A stretch of DNA of 64,000 nt from the NCBI RefSeq assembly GCF_020687685.1, contig NZ_JAJEWM010000001.1, positions 124,001-188,000 of the forward strand. Reading direction: 5' to 3'. Below, piece by piece: positions 14,177 to 23,673 of the stretch (position 1 is the stretch's first letter; every line of letters starts with the position of its first letter). The position numbers were made by a program, and so were the translations under genes. The notes below the pieces were generated by a model. It saw only the letters and a program-made list of their open reading frames with translations. It was not told the DNA's origin and ran no database searches. This stretch comes from Tessaracoccus sp. OS52. Lineage in GTDB: Bacteria > Actinomycetota > Actinomycetes > Propionibacteriales > Propionibacteriaceae.

Positions 14177-15226
14177 TCAGGGGACGCGCCTGGTCCACTC
14201 GTCGTCGGCGAACTTGGTCTCCACCAGGTCCCGTGCCCGGGCGAGTTCGTCGTCGGTGTAGGTGCGTCGCCGGGTCTTGTAGCGGCCCTCGAAGTGGGCC
14301 AGGAAGGAGGCGATGATCTCGTCGCGCGGCAGCTGGGTCTGGGACCGGAGGGGGTCGACGCGCTTGTTGGCGGACCTCGTGCCCTTGTCGGAGAGCTTTT
14401 CGCGCCCGATGCGCAGCACGTCGAGCATCTTGTCGGCGTCGATGTCGTAGGCCATCGTGACGTGGTGCAGCACCATGCCGCCCGCGAGTCGACGCTGCGC
14501 CGCGCCTGCGATCTTGCCCTTGTCGCTGGCGATGTCGTTGAGCGGCACGTAGCGGGCCTTCACGCCCAGTTCCTCCAGCGCCCCCATCACCCACTGGTCC
14601 AGGAACTCGTAGCTGCGCTCGAAGCTCAGACCCTCCACCAGCGACGTCGGCGCCACCAGCGAGTAGGTGACGCAGTTGCCGGGTTCCATGAACATGGCTC
14701 CGCCGCCGGTGATGCGGCGCACGACGTCGATGCCGTGCCGGGCGGCGCCCTCCTCGTCGATCTCGTTGCGGTAGGACTGGAAGGACCCGATCACGACCAG
14801 TGGGCTGTCCCAGTCCCAGAGCCGGAAGCTCGGGCCGGTTCTGCCGTGCGCGGCGTCGGTGGCCAGCACCTCGTCGAGGGCGACGTGCATCCTCGGGTCC
14901 ATCCGGACAGGTTCGATGACGTCGAAGACGTGGTCCTCCCACCCCGTGGCATGTCCCAGCGCACGTCGCACAGCGATGCCGACCGCCTCCGGGTTGAACC
15001 CGATCATGTTGGTCCCGGTGCGAAGCCGGTTGGAGATGGCGGTGGCGATGTCGGCCACCGACGCACTCTCCGGCAGGCCGACGAGGGCGTCGTTGATGTC
15101 GTCCAGGGCCTCGTCGGGTTCCAGGAAGAAGTCGCCTGAAAGCGCCGCGCGGCTGAGTCGGCCGTCGGCCACCTCCACCTCGACGGCGACCAACTTTCCA
15201 CCTGGGACCTTGTACTCACCGCGCAT
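14177..15226 (-). CDS. lplA: Lipoate-protein ligase A family protein with N-terminal accessory domain
   Basis: The 349-residue protein has the BPL_LplA catalytic domain from about residue 105 onward, with the lipoyl-binding signature RRITGGGAMFMEPGNCVTYSLV and the LNDIASDKGKIAGAAQRRLAGGMVLHH segment containing the catalytic lysine. The first ~95 residues resemble the small accessory (LplB-like) domain, which is C-terminal in E. coli LplA; here it precedes the catalytic part. It attaches lipoate or octanoate to E2 and GcvH proteins. The lipoylated E2 at 32965 is a potential client. It lies 22 bases downstream of the globin gene on the same strand, suggesting one transcript. Confidence 0.88.
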   Translation of the reverse strand: MRGEYKVPGGKLVAVEVEVADGRLSRAALSGDFFLEPDEALDDINDALVGLPESASVADIATAISNRLRTGTNMIGFNPEAVGIAVRRALGHATGWEDHVFDVIEPVRMDPRMHVALDEVLATDAAHGRTGPSFRLWDWDSPLVVIGSFQSYRNEIDEEGAARHGIDVVRRITGGGAMFMEPGNCVTYSLVAPTSLVEGLSFERSYEFLDQWVMGALEELGVKARYVPLNDIASDKGKIAGAAQRRLAGGMVLHHVTMAYDIDADKMLDVLRIGREKLSDKGTRSANKRVDPLRSQTQLPRDEIIASFLAHFEGRYKTRRRTYTDDELARARDLVETKFADDEWTRRVP

Positions 15227-15248
15227 GGACCGACCCTAGCGCGGCTGG

Positions 15249-15641
15249 TTACTCGTCTGCGTTGATCATGAAGTGCGCGGCACGGGTGAGGTAGTCGCGC
15301 AGTTCGAGGTCGTCGAGCGCGGACAGCCCGAGCGTGTCGACGGCGGCCATCATGTGGTGCAGCCAACGGTCGCGCTGTGTGTGGGTCACCCGGAAGGGAG
15401 CGTGCCGGATCCGCAGCCGGGGGTGGCCGCGCGTCTCCTGGTAGGTCTTTGGGCCGCCCCAGTACTGCTCCAGGAACAGCAGCAGCCGCTCCTCCGCCGG
15501 GCGGAGGTCCTCCTCGGGGTACAGCTCCCGAAGCGGTGGGTCCTGGGCGACGCCTTCGTAGAAGCGGGCCACCAGCTTGACGAAGGTCTCGTGCCCGCCG
15601 ACCCGCTCGTAGAACGTCGGGGGGATCTCCTGCTCACTCAC
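15249..15641 (-). CDS. Group II truncated haemoglobin (GlbO type)
   Basis: The 130-residue protein has the 2-on-2 globin pattern TFYERVGGHETFVKLVARFYEGV (B helix Tyr region). It then has YWGGPKTYQETRGHPRLRIRHAPF, in which the His of RHAPF is the expected proximal F8 ligand, and RDRWL with the G8 Trp that marks group II. Such globins bind O2, NO or peroxide. The start chosen is GTG at 15641 (VSEQEIPP), which gives the usual family length; the open frame continues 72 codons upstream without globin similarity. It is divergent from the first sigma-factor gene and upstream of lplA. Confidence 0.9.
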   Translation of the reverse strand: MSEQEIPPTFYERVGGHETFVKLVARFYEGVAQDPPLRELYPEEDLRPAEERLLLFLEQYWGGPKTYQETRGHPRLRIRHAPFRVTHTQRDRWLHHMMAAVDTLGLSALDDLELRDYLTRAAHFMINADE

Positions 15642-15765
15642 GCCAGCCAGTCTTCCAGATCGGTCCGGGGCCCTGGTTCCCCCGACGCCACTCTCAGAAC
15701 GTTCACGAGGTCCATTGGAACGCCCACAGCCGGGGAGAGGCAAACGTGGTGGGACCATTGGGGTA

Positions 15766-15789
15766 AACCGCGGCGCCCGCCATCGCGTT
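15766..15789 (+). promoter_or_regulatory. Predicted ECF promoter of sigma gene 1 (AACC-N16-CGTT)
   Basis: AACC (15766-15769) and CGTT (15786-15789) are separated by 16 bases, matching the general ECF -35/-10 form. The same pair recurs upstream of the paralogous units at 17969, 24645 and 26346. The sigma-gene ATG lies 19 bases after the CGTT box, so the leader would be very short. Confidence 0.55.
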
Positions 15790-15807
15790 GTAGGGGCAGG
15801 AGGTGTC

Positions 15808-16326
15808 ATGGCCGAGCAGGACGTCACAGAGGTTCGCGGTTTCGAGCGGTTCGTCACCGATCGGGGCCGCAGGCTCTGGCGTGCGGCCTGGCTGCTGACG
15901 GGTGATCGGCAACACGCCGAGGACCTCGTGCAGGCGGTGTTGTCGAAGTGTTACGGGCGCTACGACTCCATCGGAAGCGACGAGGAGTTCGAGGCCTACG
16001 TCCGAACCGCCATCTACCGGACTTTCGTGTCCTGGTGGCGTCGGATGAGCTGGCGCAACGAGTCGCCCACCGGGTTGGTCCCGGAGGAGCGTTCGCAAGC
16101 CTCGGCGGAGACGTCGTCGCTGCGGATGGACCTGATGCGGGCGCTCGACGGGCTGCCCCGGATGCAGCGCGCGGTACTGGTGCTGCAGTACCTGGAGGAC
16201 CGCAGCGTCGAGGACATCGCGCGCGAGCTGGGCATCGCGCCCGGCACGGTCAAGGCACACTCCCATCGAGGTCGCGCAGCCCTGCGCGGCTCCGTCCATC
16301 TGGCAGATGCAGGGGTGAAGCAATGA
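15808..16326 (+). CDS. SigE-family ECF RNA polymerase sigma factor (copy 1)
   Basis: The 172-residue sigma factor has region 2 (RLWRAAWLLTGDRQHAEDLVQAVLSK plus YRTFVSWWRRMSWRNE) and region 4 (LPRMQRAVLVLQYLEDRSVEDIARELGIAPGTVKAHSHRGRAAL). It belongs to the actinobacterial SigE-family ECF group. ATG 15808 follows AGGAGG. Its stop overlaps the ATG of the membrane-protein gene at 16323 by four bases, the usual arrangement of an ECF factor with its regulator. It closely resembles the sigma factors at 19522 and 26390. A predicted promoter of the family precedes it, which suggests autoregulation. The stimulus is unknown. Confidence 0.92.
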   Translation: MAEQDVTEVRGFERFVTDRGRRLWRAAWLLTGDRQHAEDLVQAVLSKCYGRYDSIGSDEEFEAYVRTAIYRTFVSWWRRMSWRNESPTGLVPEERSQASAETSSLRMDLMRALDGLPRMQRAVLVLQYLEDRSVEDIARELGIAPGTVKAHSHRGRAALRGSVHLADAGVKQ

Positions 16327-17900
16327 CCGACGACCAGTTCTCCAAGGCCTTCAAGGACATCGTTCCCGAATCGCCCGCCCCCGACGGCTGGGCAGCGGGA
16401 GCGCTCCGCAGGCGACGCAACCGGAACATCACCTTGGCGGGGATGGCAGGCGTGCTGGCGCTCGCACTGGCGGTGCCGGTGGGCCTGAACCTGGGCGACG
16501 ATCCCCGGATTGTCGCCAATCCCGCCGAGAGCTCGAGCGAGACCCCGACTCCGTTGCAGAGCCCGAGCCCTGAGTTGCCGGCCCCGGCAGCCCCCACCAC
16601 CTTCGGCGCGGCGGCCTGCTTCGACGAGGCCGGCCAACTGGTGCAGGGCAACGAGCAGACCCAACTCCGCGACGGCGCCGTCCGCGCCTGGCTCTGCGGA
16701 GACGCCAGCGCCGAGAATTCCGCGGGCACCGTCGGTCCGCTCGAGGGTCTGGAAACAGGAGTTGACCAGATCTACCAATTCGTGGATTCCCAGCCGGAAC
16801 TCGACATCGCCGCCATCATGTGCACCGCTGAGTACTCCCTGGCCTACCGGGTGGTCCTCGAGTACGGGGACGGTTCCACGGAGGTGGTCAACGGTGAGAC
16901 CCACGGTTGCCAGACGATCAATTACGGCACGACCTACCGCGAGGGTGGCGTGGAGTTCCTGGACGTGCTGAAGGGCTTGTGGCGCGACCAGCGCAGCGGT
17001 GCCGACACACCCACCGAGCTGCAGACGAACCCACCCTGCCAGCCGGCTTCATCGATGCTCGTGCCGGCGCTCAAGGACACTCTGTTCGTCTTTCTGTGCG
17101 CGGACAGCCCCAGCGGCAACATGTCTGGCCAGAGCCCGCTTGATCCATATCTGGCGGCCGGCGTCAAGCGTGAGATCGAGTCGAATTCGGTCAAGGGGCA
17201 ACCTGCGGGCCCGGGCAACGCCTGGTTGACCATGGTGGATGGCTGGGGTGACTGGTTGCAGCTGACTTCACCCGACCGCGGGGAGAGCTTCTGGTACACC
17301 GACGCCGAGGGCGTCACGTGGACCTGGGCCCCGTCGCCGGAACTCAAGGCCGAACTGCAGCCGATCATGATGGACGAGCCCAGTGAGATCCCTGTGGACC
17401 CACCGGTCGACCAGCCGGTGGTGGAACCCACTCCCGACGAGACCGTGGTCGACCCCACACCTGACGGCTCCGTGACCCCTTCGGTTGAGCCGCAACCTGA
17501 CGAGTCGGTGCCCCCGACCTTGCCGCGCTTCTGCAGGCCGAGCAACACGGTGGAATCCGACGTCGAGGTCACTCTCGAGGACCCGATCAGCGAGGGATTC
17601 GTCTGCACGGACACCCTGAGCCAGGCTTATCCGAGGGAGATTGCCCTGCCCTCTGATCTGCTCGAAGCCGTGGTGAGCGAGGCGTCCACGGAATCCGTCG
17701 TGGACGACAGGGGTGGCTGGACCTTTGAGGACGCCTCGCTGATCCTGGTCACGGACGAAGGCAATCCCATGATCGTGCACCAACTCTCCTACGACATCCC
17801 TGATCAGTTGGCTTTCATCTGGCAGGACGGCGCGGATCTGATGATCTGGGAGGTGTCCCCGGGCTTGGCGTCGGAACTCGCGCCATACCTGGCAGCCTGA
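16323..17900 (+). CDS. Single-pass membrane protein coupled to sigma 1, probable anti-sigma/sensor
   Basis: The 525-residue protein has a short cytoplasmic tail (residues 1-35: MTDDQFSKAF, then GALRRRRNRN), one membrane helix (about 36-57) and a Ser/Thr/Pro-rich linker. A first outer domain has AWLCGD near 122 and VVLEYGDG near 178. An Asp/Pro-rich spacer follows (about 357-402), then a C-terminal module (about 420-525) with EGFVCTD, LPSDLLEAVVSEAS and SPGLASELAPYL. It overlaps the sigma gene by four bases. I see no zinc anti-sigma motif (HxxxCxxC), so a role in holding the sigma factor is inferred from linkage only. Even-numbered cysteines outside the membrane may form disulfides. A terminator follows. 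Confidence 0.75.
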   Translation: MTDDQFSKAFKDIVPESPAPDGWAAGALRRRRNRNITLAGMAGVLALALAVPVGLNLGDDPRIVANPAESSSETPTPLQSPSPELPAPAAPTTFGAAACFDEAGQLVQGNEQTQLRDGAVRAWLCGDASAENSAGTVGPLEGLETGVDQIYQFVDSQPELDIAAIMCTAEYSLAYRVVLEYGDGSTEVVNGETHGCQTINYGTTYREGGVEFLDVLKGLWRDQRSGADTPTELQTNPPCQPASSMLVPALKDTLFVFLCADSPSGNMSGQSPLDPYLAAGVKREIESNSVKGQPAGPGNAWLTMVDGWGDWLQLTSPDRGESFWYTDAEGVTWTWAPSPELKAELQPIMMDEPSEIPVDPPVDQPVVEPTPDETVVDPTPDGSVTPSVEPQPDESVPPTLPRFCRPSNTVESDVEVTLEDPISEGFVCTDTLSQAYPREIALPSDLLEAVVSEASTESVVDDRGGWTFEDASLILVTDEGNPMIVHQLSYDIPDQLAFIWQDGADLMIWEVSPGLASELAPYLAA

Positions 17901-17914
17901 TCGCCGGAAGCGAC

Positions 17915-17960
17915 CGCGTCGCGCTCGGATCGGAAGAACCGGTCCGAACGCGACGCGTTT
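17915..17960 (+). terminator. Terminator between membrane-protein genes 1 and 2
   Basis: CGCGTCGCG (17915-17923) pairs with CGCGACGCG (17949-17957). Inside, CGGATCGG (17926-17933) pairs with CCGGTCCG (17939-17946) with one G-T wobble around AAGAA. TTT follows the outer stem. It separates sigma 1/membrane protein 1 from the next unit. Confidence 0.75.
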
Positions 17961-17968
17961 CGCGTGTC

Positions 17969-17993
17969 AACCTGATGGCGTCCGGTCATCGTT
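17969..17993 (+). promoter_or_regulatory. Predicted ECF promoter of membrane-protein gene 2 (AACC-N17-CGTT)
   Basis: AACC at 17969-17972 and CGTT at 17990-17993 lie 17 bases apart, immediately after the terminator. The box pair matches those at 15766, 24645 and 26346. The ATG at 18059 would leave a leader of about 58 bases. Confidence 0.5.
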
Positions 17994-18058
17994 ACGGGGG
18001 GGCGAGCGGAACCCGGCCCGACCCTGGGCCCGGTCCAGCGGATTCGAAAGGTCTTCCG

Positions 18059-19522
18059 ATGAAGGACGATGAGTTCTCCCGAACACTGGGCGAGAGCGTG
18101 CCGCCGGTTCCCGCAACCGGTGGCTGGCTCGACGGTGCTCGCGCCAAGCGGCGTCGCAGGCAAGGGCTGGTGGCTGGTCTGGCATCGGCAGTCGCCGTCG
18201 GGTTGGTGGCGCCCTTCGCGCTGACGATGGCCGACTCCGGGATCGACGCCGTGCCGACGGACGCGTCCCCCACCAGCAGCGCCACGGCCCCGCCGCCAAC
18301 GGAGTCCGCGAGCCCGAGCCCTGACGCCTCCGCGACCGGTACCGACCTTTGCAGGGTGGACGACGTGCTCGAGCCGGTCACGGGGTTCCCTGAGCCTGGG
18401 CCGGCGACGACGTTGGTGTGCATCGGGACCCTCACCAAGCAGACTCCGACGGGCGTGCAGTTGGAAGTGCCGGGCCTGAGCATGAGCTCGCAGGCCATGT
18501 TCTGGTCTGAGAGGTCCGAGGGTGAATGGAGCAGGGAGGACTCCTCGCTGTTCTTCCAGTTCGAAACGGGTGAACTGCTGGAACTGTGGCAGATCAGCCG
18601 CGACGACGGGGCACTCGCCTACGTCTGGAAGATGCTCGACGACGAGCGAGTCTGGGTCCCGGATCAGCACACCGCTGACGAGCTCGGCGCACACCTGGGC
18701 AAGCAGTTCACGCAACCCACGGAGACAGACAGCTGCGACGACCACCAGGCGGCCGGTCCCGGCGCGTCGGTGAGCCTTGACGACAACTTCATCGAGGGGT
18801 CGGTGTGCACGGGCGGGGACATCATGACGCTGGAGCCACTCGCCGAGGTCGAGATCCCGGCGGATCTGGTCAAGCGGATCGCGGCCGAGGCAAGGGTTGC
18901 GTCGGAGCGGAACTCGGACCTACTTTCCGGCGGTATCGCCACAACGCTGCTTCTCAGAACCGAACAGGGCGAGCAATTCGTCCTCGAACTGGCCGAGTAC
19001 CGCCCCGGGGCAATGGCGTTCTTCTGGTACGACGGCACCCGGGAGGATGCGAACCAGATGGTTTGGTTGGTGTCGCCGGAACTGGCCGCTGAACTTGCTC
19101 CTCTCCTCGGGTCACACGCGCCTGTTCCTGACAGTTGGGTTCCGCAGGTGGAGGCCTGCCACCTGCTCTTCGAGTTCCACCCAGCACCTGCCACCTTCCG
19201 GGACACGATCGACCAAGGTGTTGCGTGCGACGACCAGGGCCCAGGGGAGGAGGCCTACATGCGCGAGGCGTCACTCCCTGCTGAGCTGGTGAAGGCCATC
19301 GTCGAAGAAGCCGGCAGCAAGTCCGTTCCCGACCCCTTCGGCGCCGTCACGTACCAGGGAGATGGCATCGTCCTGCGGACCGACGACGGCAGCCCGCTCG
19401 TCCTGCGGCAATTGGCGGAGGTGGAGGGCAACCCCTACTCCTGGATGGACGGCACGCAGCCGAGGCTGTGGCACCCATCCGCGGCGGTGCGGGCCCAGCT
19501 CTCGGAATACTTCGGCAAGTGA
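18059..19522 (+). CDS. Single-pass membrane protein coupled to sigma 2, three ectodomain modules
   Basis: The 487-residue paralogue of the 16323 product has a cytoplasmic tail (MKDDEFSRTL, ending AKRRRRQ), a membrane helix (about 35-57), a Thr/Ser/Pro/Ala stalk (about 62-95) and three tandem modules of about 100 residues. The modules lie roughly at 112-218, 234-353 and 378-487. Each runs from a C-containing start, through LPxxLVKxI-xxEA and a strand pair around a DDG/EQG turn, to a tryptophan and an 'S.EL.A.L' end. ATG 18059 follows GAAAGG. Its stop overlaps the next sigma gene's ATG by one base (TGATG), so here the membrane protein comes first. Role as regulator or sensor of sigma 2 is inferred. 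Confidence 0.75.
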   Translation: MKDDEFSRTLGESVPPVPATGGWLDGARAKRRRRQGLVAGLASAVAVGLVAPFALTMADSGIDAVPTDASPTSSATAPPPTESASPSPDASATGTDLCRVDDVLEPVTGFPEPGPATTLVCIGTLTKQTPTGVQLEVPGLSMSSQAMFWSERSEGEWSREDSSLFFQFETGELLELWQISRDDGALAYVWKMLDDERVWVPDQHTADELGAHLGKQFTQPTETDSCDDHQAAGPGASVSLDDNFIEGSVCTGGDIMTLEPLAEVEIPADLVKRIAAEARVASERNSDLLSGGIATTLLLRTEQGEQFVLELAEYRPGAMAFFWYDGTREDANQMVWLVSPELAAELAPLLGSHAPVPDSWVPQVEACHLLFEFHPAPATFRDTIDQGVACDDQGPGEEAYMREASLPAELVKAIVEEAGSKSVPDPFGAVTYQGDGIVLRTDDGSPLVLRQLAEVEGNPYSWMDGTQPRLWHPSAAVRAQLSEYFGK

Positions 19523-20145
19523 TGGAGCGCGAGGACATGGAAGAGGCACTCGTGCACCCGCCGCTGGGGCGAGCAACCGGCGTTGACGTCACTGAACGTC
19601 ACGACGACGCTCTCGAATCGTTCGACCCACCCCTGGAGAAGCTGGGGCTGGAGCGCTTCGTCGAGGACCGGGCGGCTCGGTTGTGGCGGGCAGCGTGGTT
19701 GTTGGTCGGTGACCGTCACCACGCAGAGGACCTGGTGCAGACGGCATTGTCGAAGTGTTACGGGCGCTACGACTCCATGCCTGACGACGGCGAGTTCGAG
19801 GCCTACCTGCGCACCACGATCTACCGCACCTTCGTGTCGTGGTGGCGACGCAAGAGCTGGCGCAACGAACGCCCCACCGAGTTCCTGCGGGAGGATTCCG
19901 CGATCCGCGACGGTGAGGCCGCCGTCCGGATGGACGTCAGGAGGGCGCTCGCTGAACTGCCGCGGATGCAGCGGGCAGTGATCATCCTGCAGTACCTGGA
20001 GGACCGGAGCGTGCAGGAGATCGCCGCAGACCTGGGCATCACCGTCGGATCGGTCAAGACCCACTCCCACAGGGGGCGGGCCGCCCTGGCGCGGTCCGGT
20101 CACCTCTCCGGGGAATCGGCCCTGGACAGAGGCGCGGCTAGCTAG
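19522..20145 (+). CDS. SigE-family ECF RNA polymerase sigma factor (copy 2)
   Basis: The 207-residue paralogue of the 15808 product has nearly the same region 2 (RLWRAAWLLVGDRHHAEDLVQTALSKCYGRYDS, WWRRKSWRNE) and region 4 (LPRMQRAVIILQYLEDRSVQEIAADLGITVGSVKTHSHRG). It has an extra ~35 residues at the N-terminus. The ATG at 19522 overlaps the membrane-protein stop; ATG 19537, preceded by GCGAGG, is an alternative giving a shorter product. It has no separate promoter of the family type, so it should be co-transcribed with the gene at 18059. Its 3' end overlaps the 3' end of nadC by four bases on the opposite strand. Confidence 0.9.
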   Translation: MEREDMEEALVHPPLGRATGVDVTERHDDALESFDPPLEKLGLERFVEDRAARLWRAAWLLVGDRHHAEDLVQTALSKCYGRYDSMPDDGEFEAYLRTTIYRTFVSWWRRKSWRNERPTEFLREDSAIRDGEAAVRMDVRRALAELPRMQRAVIILQYLEDRSVQEIAADLGITVGSVKTHSHRGRAALARSGHLSGESALDRGAAS

Positions 20146-21026
20146 CCGGCCGACGGGGACGGGCTGAGGTCCAGGCCCAGGTCCAGGACCGGAGCGGAGT
20201 GCGTGAGGGCCCCGACGGCGAGGTAGTCGACTCCCGTCGAGGCCACTTCACGCGCCCGCTCCAGCGTCAGTCCGCCGCTCGCCTCGGTCCGCACCCCGGC
20301 GGTGCGGCAGAGCGCGACCGCCTCGACGGTGTCGGCGAGATCGAAGTTGTCCAGCAGGACCAGCTCGGCCCCGGCGGTCACGGCCTCCCGCACCTGGGAC
20401 AGGGTGTCGCACTCCACCTCGACGGTGATCGCCGGCGAATGCTCGCGCACCGCACGGAAGGCGGCTTCGACGGATCCGGCGGCGGCCACGTGGTTGTCCT
20501 TGATGAGGGCCGCGTCGCCGAGCGCCATCCGGTGGTTCACCCCGCCTCCGCAGACCACCGCGTACTTCTGCAGCGATCGCAGCCCCGGGACCGTCTTGCG
20601 GGTGTCGCGCACCTGCGCCCCGGTGCCGGCGATGGCGTCGGCCCACGCGGCGGTCACCGTCGCCACCCCGGACAGCTGCCCCAGGAAGTTGAGCAGGGTC
20701 CGCTCGGCGGTCAGCAGGCACCGGATGGGTCCGGTGATGCTCAGCACCGTGTCGCCCGCGGCGACGCGGGCGCCGTCGGCGCGGACCACCTCGACGGAGG
20801 TCGTGGCACCCAGCCTGGAGGCCACCTCCCGCAGCACCTCGATTGCAACGGGGACCCCCGCAATGGTTCCGGGCTGCCGTGCGACGACGTGGGCCGTGCC
20901 CGCGGCGTCGGCGGCGACGGTGGCCTCCGTGGTCACGTCCGGGCCCAGCCGGAGGTCCTCGTCCAGGGCGGTTGCGATGAGGCGACGGACCTCTGCGGGG
21001 TCCACGGCGTCCCAGGGGTCGGTCAT
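20142..21026 (-). CDS. nadC: Nicotinate-nucleotide pyrophosphorylase (quinolinate phosphoribosyltransferase)
   Basis: The 294-residue protein makes nicotinate mononucleotide from quinolinate and PRPP. Family marks include RTLLNFLGQLSGVAT, DTRKTVPGLRSLQKYAVVCGGGVNHR (binding of quinolinate and PRPP), LIKDNHVA, VEVECD, LLDNF and EASGGL. It is the third gene of a nadA-nadB-nadC operon with four-base ATGA overlaps at both internal junctions. This implies translational coupling and co-regulation by the adjacent NrtR-type protein. The 3' end overlaps the convergent sigma-factor gene by four bases. Confidence 0.96.
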   Translation of the reverse strand: MTDPWDAVDPAEVRRLIATALDEDLRLGPDVTTEATVAADAAGTAHVVARQPGTIAGVPVAIEVLREVASRLGATTSVEVVRADGARVAAGDTVLSITGPIRCLLTAERTLLNFLGQLSGVATVTAAWADAIAGTGAQVRDTRKTVPGLRSLQKYAVVCGGGVNHRMALGDAALIKDNHVAAAGSVEAAFRAVREHSPAITVEVECDTLSQVREAVTAGAELVLLDNFDLADTVEAVALCRTAGVRTEASGGLTLERAREVASTGVDYLAVGALTHSAPVLDLGLDLSPSPSAG

Positions 21027-22648
21027 GCTGCTGTCCTCTCGGTCTTGCGGACGTATTCATCCGCGAGCACCGGCGCGCCCGCATCGTCGAGCTGCACGAC
21101 GATCCGGCGCTCCCAGTGCGGCGACGTCTCGGGGTGGTCCGCCCGGCGGTGGCTGCCGCGGGACTCGGTGCGAGCCTCGGCCGCCGCCGCCAGCACGATG
21201 GCGACGCAGTGCAGGTTCGTGGCCGTCAGCGCGGCGTGGTCCACGCGCCCCGCGTCACGCCGCGCCGCGTCCAGCTGCGCGCGGAGGGAGGCCAGGCCGC
21301 CACCGGAACGGGACACGAACGCGTGCTCCTGCATGGCGGCGCGGAGGGTGGGTACGGCGTCGGGAGCGACGGCGTCGGCACGCTTCCGGGGTGCCGGTGA
21401 GCCTGGCCGGCCGGGATCCGCCGACGCCAGCAGGGCACCTACCCGGTCGCCTGCCACGAGCGCCTCGGTCAGCGAGTTCGACGCCAGCCGGTTCGCGCCG
21501 TGCACGCCGGTGGCGGCCACTTCCCCGACGGCGAACAGCCCGGGCAGCGAGGTGCGGCCATCGAGGTCGGCCGCCACCCCGCCGCAGGCGTAGTGGGCCG
21601 CGGGGTGGACGGGGATGGGCTGGGTCACCGGGTCGACGCCGCGCCCGCGGCAGAGCGCGAGGATGCCGGGGAAGTGCCGCTCCCACTTGGCGGTCCCGAA
21701 GCGCGTGGCGTCCAGGAAGGCGTGCGGCTCCCCGGTGCGGGTGAGGTGGGCCATGATCGCGGCGGAGACGACGTCGCGCGGGGCGAGGTCGGCCAGCGGA
21801 TGGACGTCGGCCATGATCCGGCGGCCGGCGCCGTCGACAAGTACCGCACCCTCGCCCCGGACCGCCTCGCTGATGAGGACCCCGCGCTGGGTGGCGGCGT
21901 CGTCGGCCAGCACGGTGGGGTGGAACTGGACGAACTCGAGGTCGCGGACGGCGGCCCCCGCGCGCAGGGCCGCGGCCACGCCGTCGCCGGTGGCACCCGG
22001 GGGGTTGCTCGTGACGGGCCACAGCTGCCCGAGGCCGCCGGTGGCCAGGACGACGGCGTCGGCGAGCAGGTCCAGGACCGTGCCGTCGTGGTGGAGCAAC
22101 CGGACGCCGCAAGCGCGGCCGGTGCGGTCGGTGAGGACGTCGACGAGCCGGGTGCGCTCCAGGATCCGGGTCCGCGAGCCCGCCAGGCCATGTGACAGGG
22201 CCGCCCACAGGGCCCGTTCGACCTCGGCGCCGGAGGCGTCGCCGTCGGCGTGGATGATGCGACGCGCGCTGTGCCCGCCCTCCAGGTGGAGGTCGAGCGC
22301 GCCGGTTGGGTCGGTGTCGAACCGCGCCCCCAGGGCGATCAGCCGCCGGATGGCCGCGGGCGCGGAGGCGACGAGGTCCGCGACCGCGTCGTCGTCGCAC
22401 AGGCCCGCACCGGCGGTGAGGGTGTCTGCCACATGCGAGGCGAGGGTGTCCTCGTCGTCCCAGACCGCGGCCAGGCCGCCCTGCGCCCAGGCTGTCGCGG
22501 ACTCGGTGACGGCCCCGCGGGTGACCGCCACGCAGTCGAGGCCCGCAGCCGCCAGGTGGAGCAGGGCCGAGAGCCCCGCCGCGCCCGTCCCCACCACGAC
22601 GACACCGGTGCGCACGCGCTCGGCCGGTGCCCCCGTCGCGAGCATCAT
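21023..22648 (-). CDS. nadB: L-aspartate oxidase
   Basis: The 541-residue flavoprotein oxidises L-aspartate to iminoaspartate for quinolinate synthesis. It has the FAD dinucleotide motif [22 protein letters not shown] near the N-terminus, [62 protein letters not shown] and HYACGGV, followed by the helical C-terminal domain. Two consecutive ATG codons open the gene. The first, at 22648, overlaps the nadA stop as ATGA and is taken as the start. Length and motifs are those of ordinary NadB. Confidence 0.95.
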   Translation of the reverse strand: MMLATGAPAERVRTGVVVVGTGAAGLSALLHLAAAGLDCVAVTRGAVTESATAWAQGGLAAVWDDEDTLASHVADTLTAGAGLCDDDAVADLVASAPAAIRRLIALGARFDTDPTGALDLHLEGGHSARRIIHADGDASGAEVERALWAALSHGLAGSRTRILERTRLVDVLTDRTGRACGVRLLHHDGTVLDLLADAVVLATGGLGQLWPVTSNPPGATGDGVAAALRAGAAVRDLEFVQFHPTVLADDAATQRGVLISEAVRGEGAVLVDGAGRRIMADVHPLADLAPRDVVSAAIMAHLTRTGEPHAFLDATRFGTAKWERHFPGILALCRGRGVDPVTQPIPVHPAAHYACGGVAADLDGRTSLPGLFAVGEVAATGVHGANRLASNSLTEALVAGDRVGALLASADPGRPGSPAPRKRADAVAPDAVPTLRAAMQEHAFVSRSGGGLASLRAQLDAARRDAGRVDHAALTATNLHCVAIVLAAAAEARTESRGSHRRADHPETSPHWERRIVVQLDDAGAPVLADEYVRKTERTAA

Positions 22649-23658
22649 TCGCCGCCTCCCGGCTGGCCGATGGCCACCATCCGCTCGACGGCGAGCCGCG
22701 CCCGGGCGGCGACGCCTGCGGGCACGTCCACCTCGAACTCCCTGGTCAGGGCAGGGTCGCCGAGGCAGGCCTCCAGCTTCGCGGGGGTGTTCAGCTTCAT
22801 GTACGGACACACGGCGTCGGGATTCACCGCGCTGAACTCGGTGGTCGGGTTGGCCTTTCGGAGCTGGTGCAGCATGCCCACCTCCGTGGCCACCAGCACC
22901 TTCCGGGCGGACTCGCCGCGCGCCGCGTCGAGCATGCCGCCGGTTGACAGGATTCTGGTGCGCTCCTCTGGCAGTTCGCCGGAGGAGGCCAGCCAGAGCG
23001 CGCTGGTGGTGCAGCCGCATTCCGGGTGCACGTAGAGGTCGGCGTCGGGATTGGCGCGCACGGCGTCGATCAGGTCGCTGGGGGAGATGTCGGCGTGCAC
23101 GTGGCACTCGCCCAGCCAGACGTGGATGTTGTCGCGGCCGGTCATTCGACGCACGTGGGCGCCCAGGAACTGGTCGGGCAGGAAGAGGATCTCGCGGTCG
23201 GCGGGGATGGAGCGGACGACGTCGACCGCGTTGGAACTGGTGCAGCAGATGTCTGTCTCCGCCTTCACCTCCGCGGTGGTGTTGACGTAGCTGACGACGA
23301 CTGCGCCGGGGTGTTCTGCCTTCCAAGCGCGCAGCTGGTCGGCGTCGATGGTGTCGGCGAGCGAGCAGCCGGCCGCCTGGTCGGGGATCAGGACGCGCTT
23401 GTCGGGGGAGAGGATCTTGGCCGTCTCCGCCATGAAGTGCACGCCCGCGAACACGATCGTGCTCGCCTCGGAGGTGGCAGCGATTCGGGAGAGCGCCAGC
23501 GAGTCGCCGACGTGGTGGGCGACGTCCTGGATGATCGGCGACTGGTAGTTGTGCGCGAGGATCACCGCGTCGCGTTCCACCGCCAGGGCGTGGACACGCG
23601 CCTGCCAGGCTGCGATCTCGGAAGGACTCCAGACGGTGTGGTCCTGGAGGATGGTCAT
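22645..23658 (-). CDS. nadA: Quinolinate synthase A
   Basis: The 337-residue [4Fe-4S] enzyme condenses iminoaspartate with dihydroxyacetone phosphate. The three expected cluster ligands are visible at Cys98 ([10 protein letters not shown]), Cys214 (VHPECGC) and Cys284 ([10 protein letters not shown]). AHNYQ and [14 protein letters not shown] are also typical. The start at 23658 has GGGAG six to seven bases upstream. It is the first gene of the nadABC operon and is divergent from the NrtR-type gene across 54 bases that contain a palindrome, so NAD status probably controls it. Confidence 0.96.
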   Translation of the reverse strand: MTILQDHTVWSPSEIAAWQARVHALAVERDAVILAHNYQSPIIQDVAHHVGDSLALSRIAATSEASTIVFAGVHFMAETAKILSPDKRVLIPDQAAGCSLADTIDADQLRAWKAEHPGAVVVSYVNTTAEVKAETDICCTSSNAVDVVRSIPADREILFLPDQFLGAHVRRMTGRDNIHVWLGECHVHADISPSDLIDAVRANPDADLYVHPECGCTTSALWLASSGELPEERTRILSTGGMLDAARGESARKVLVATEVGMLHQLRKANPTTEFSAVNPDAVCPYMKLNTPAKLEACLGDPALTREFEVDVPAGVAARARLAVERMVAIGQPGGGE

Positions 23659-23673
23659 CGACAGCTCCCTTCG

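Noticed and set aside
15642-15857. Longer globin gene starting at 15857
   Set aside because: The first 72 codons show no globin similarity and overlap the sigma-factor start region; GTG 15641 gives the normal family length.
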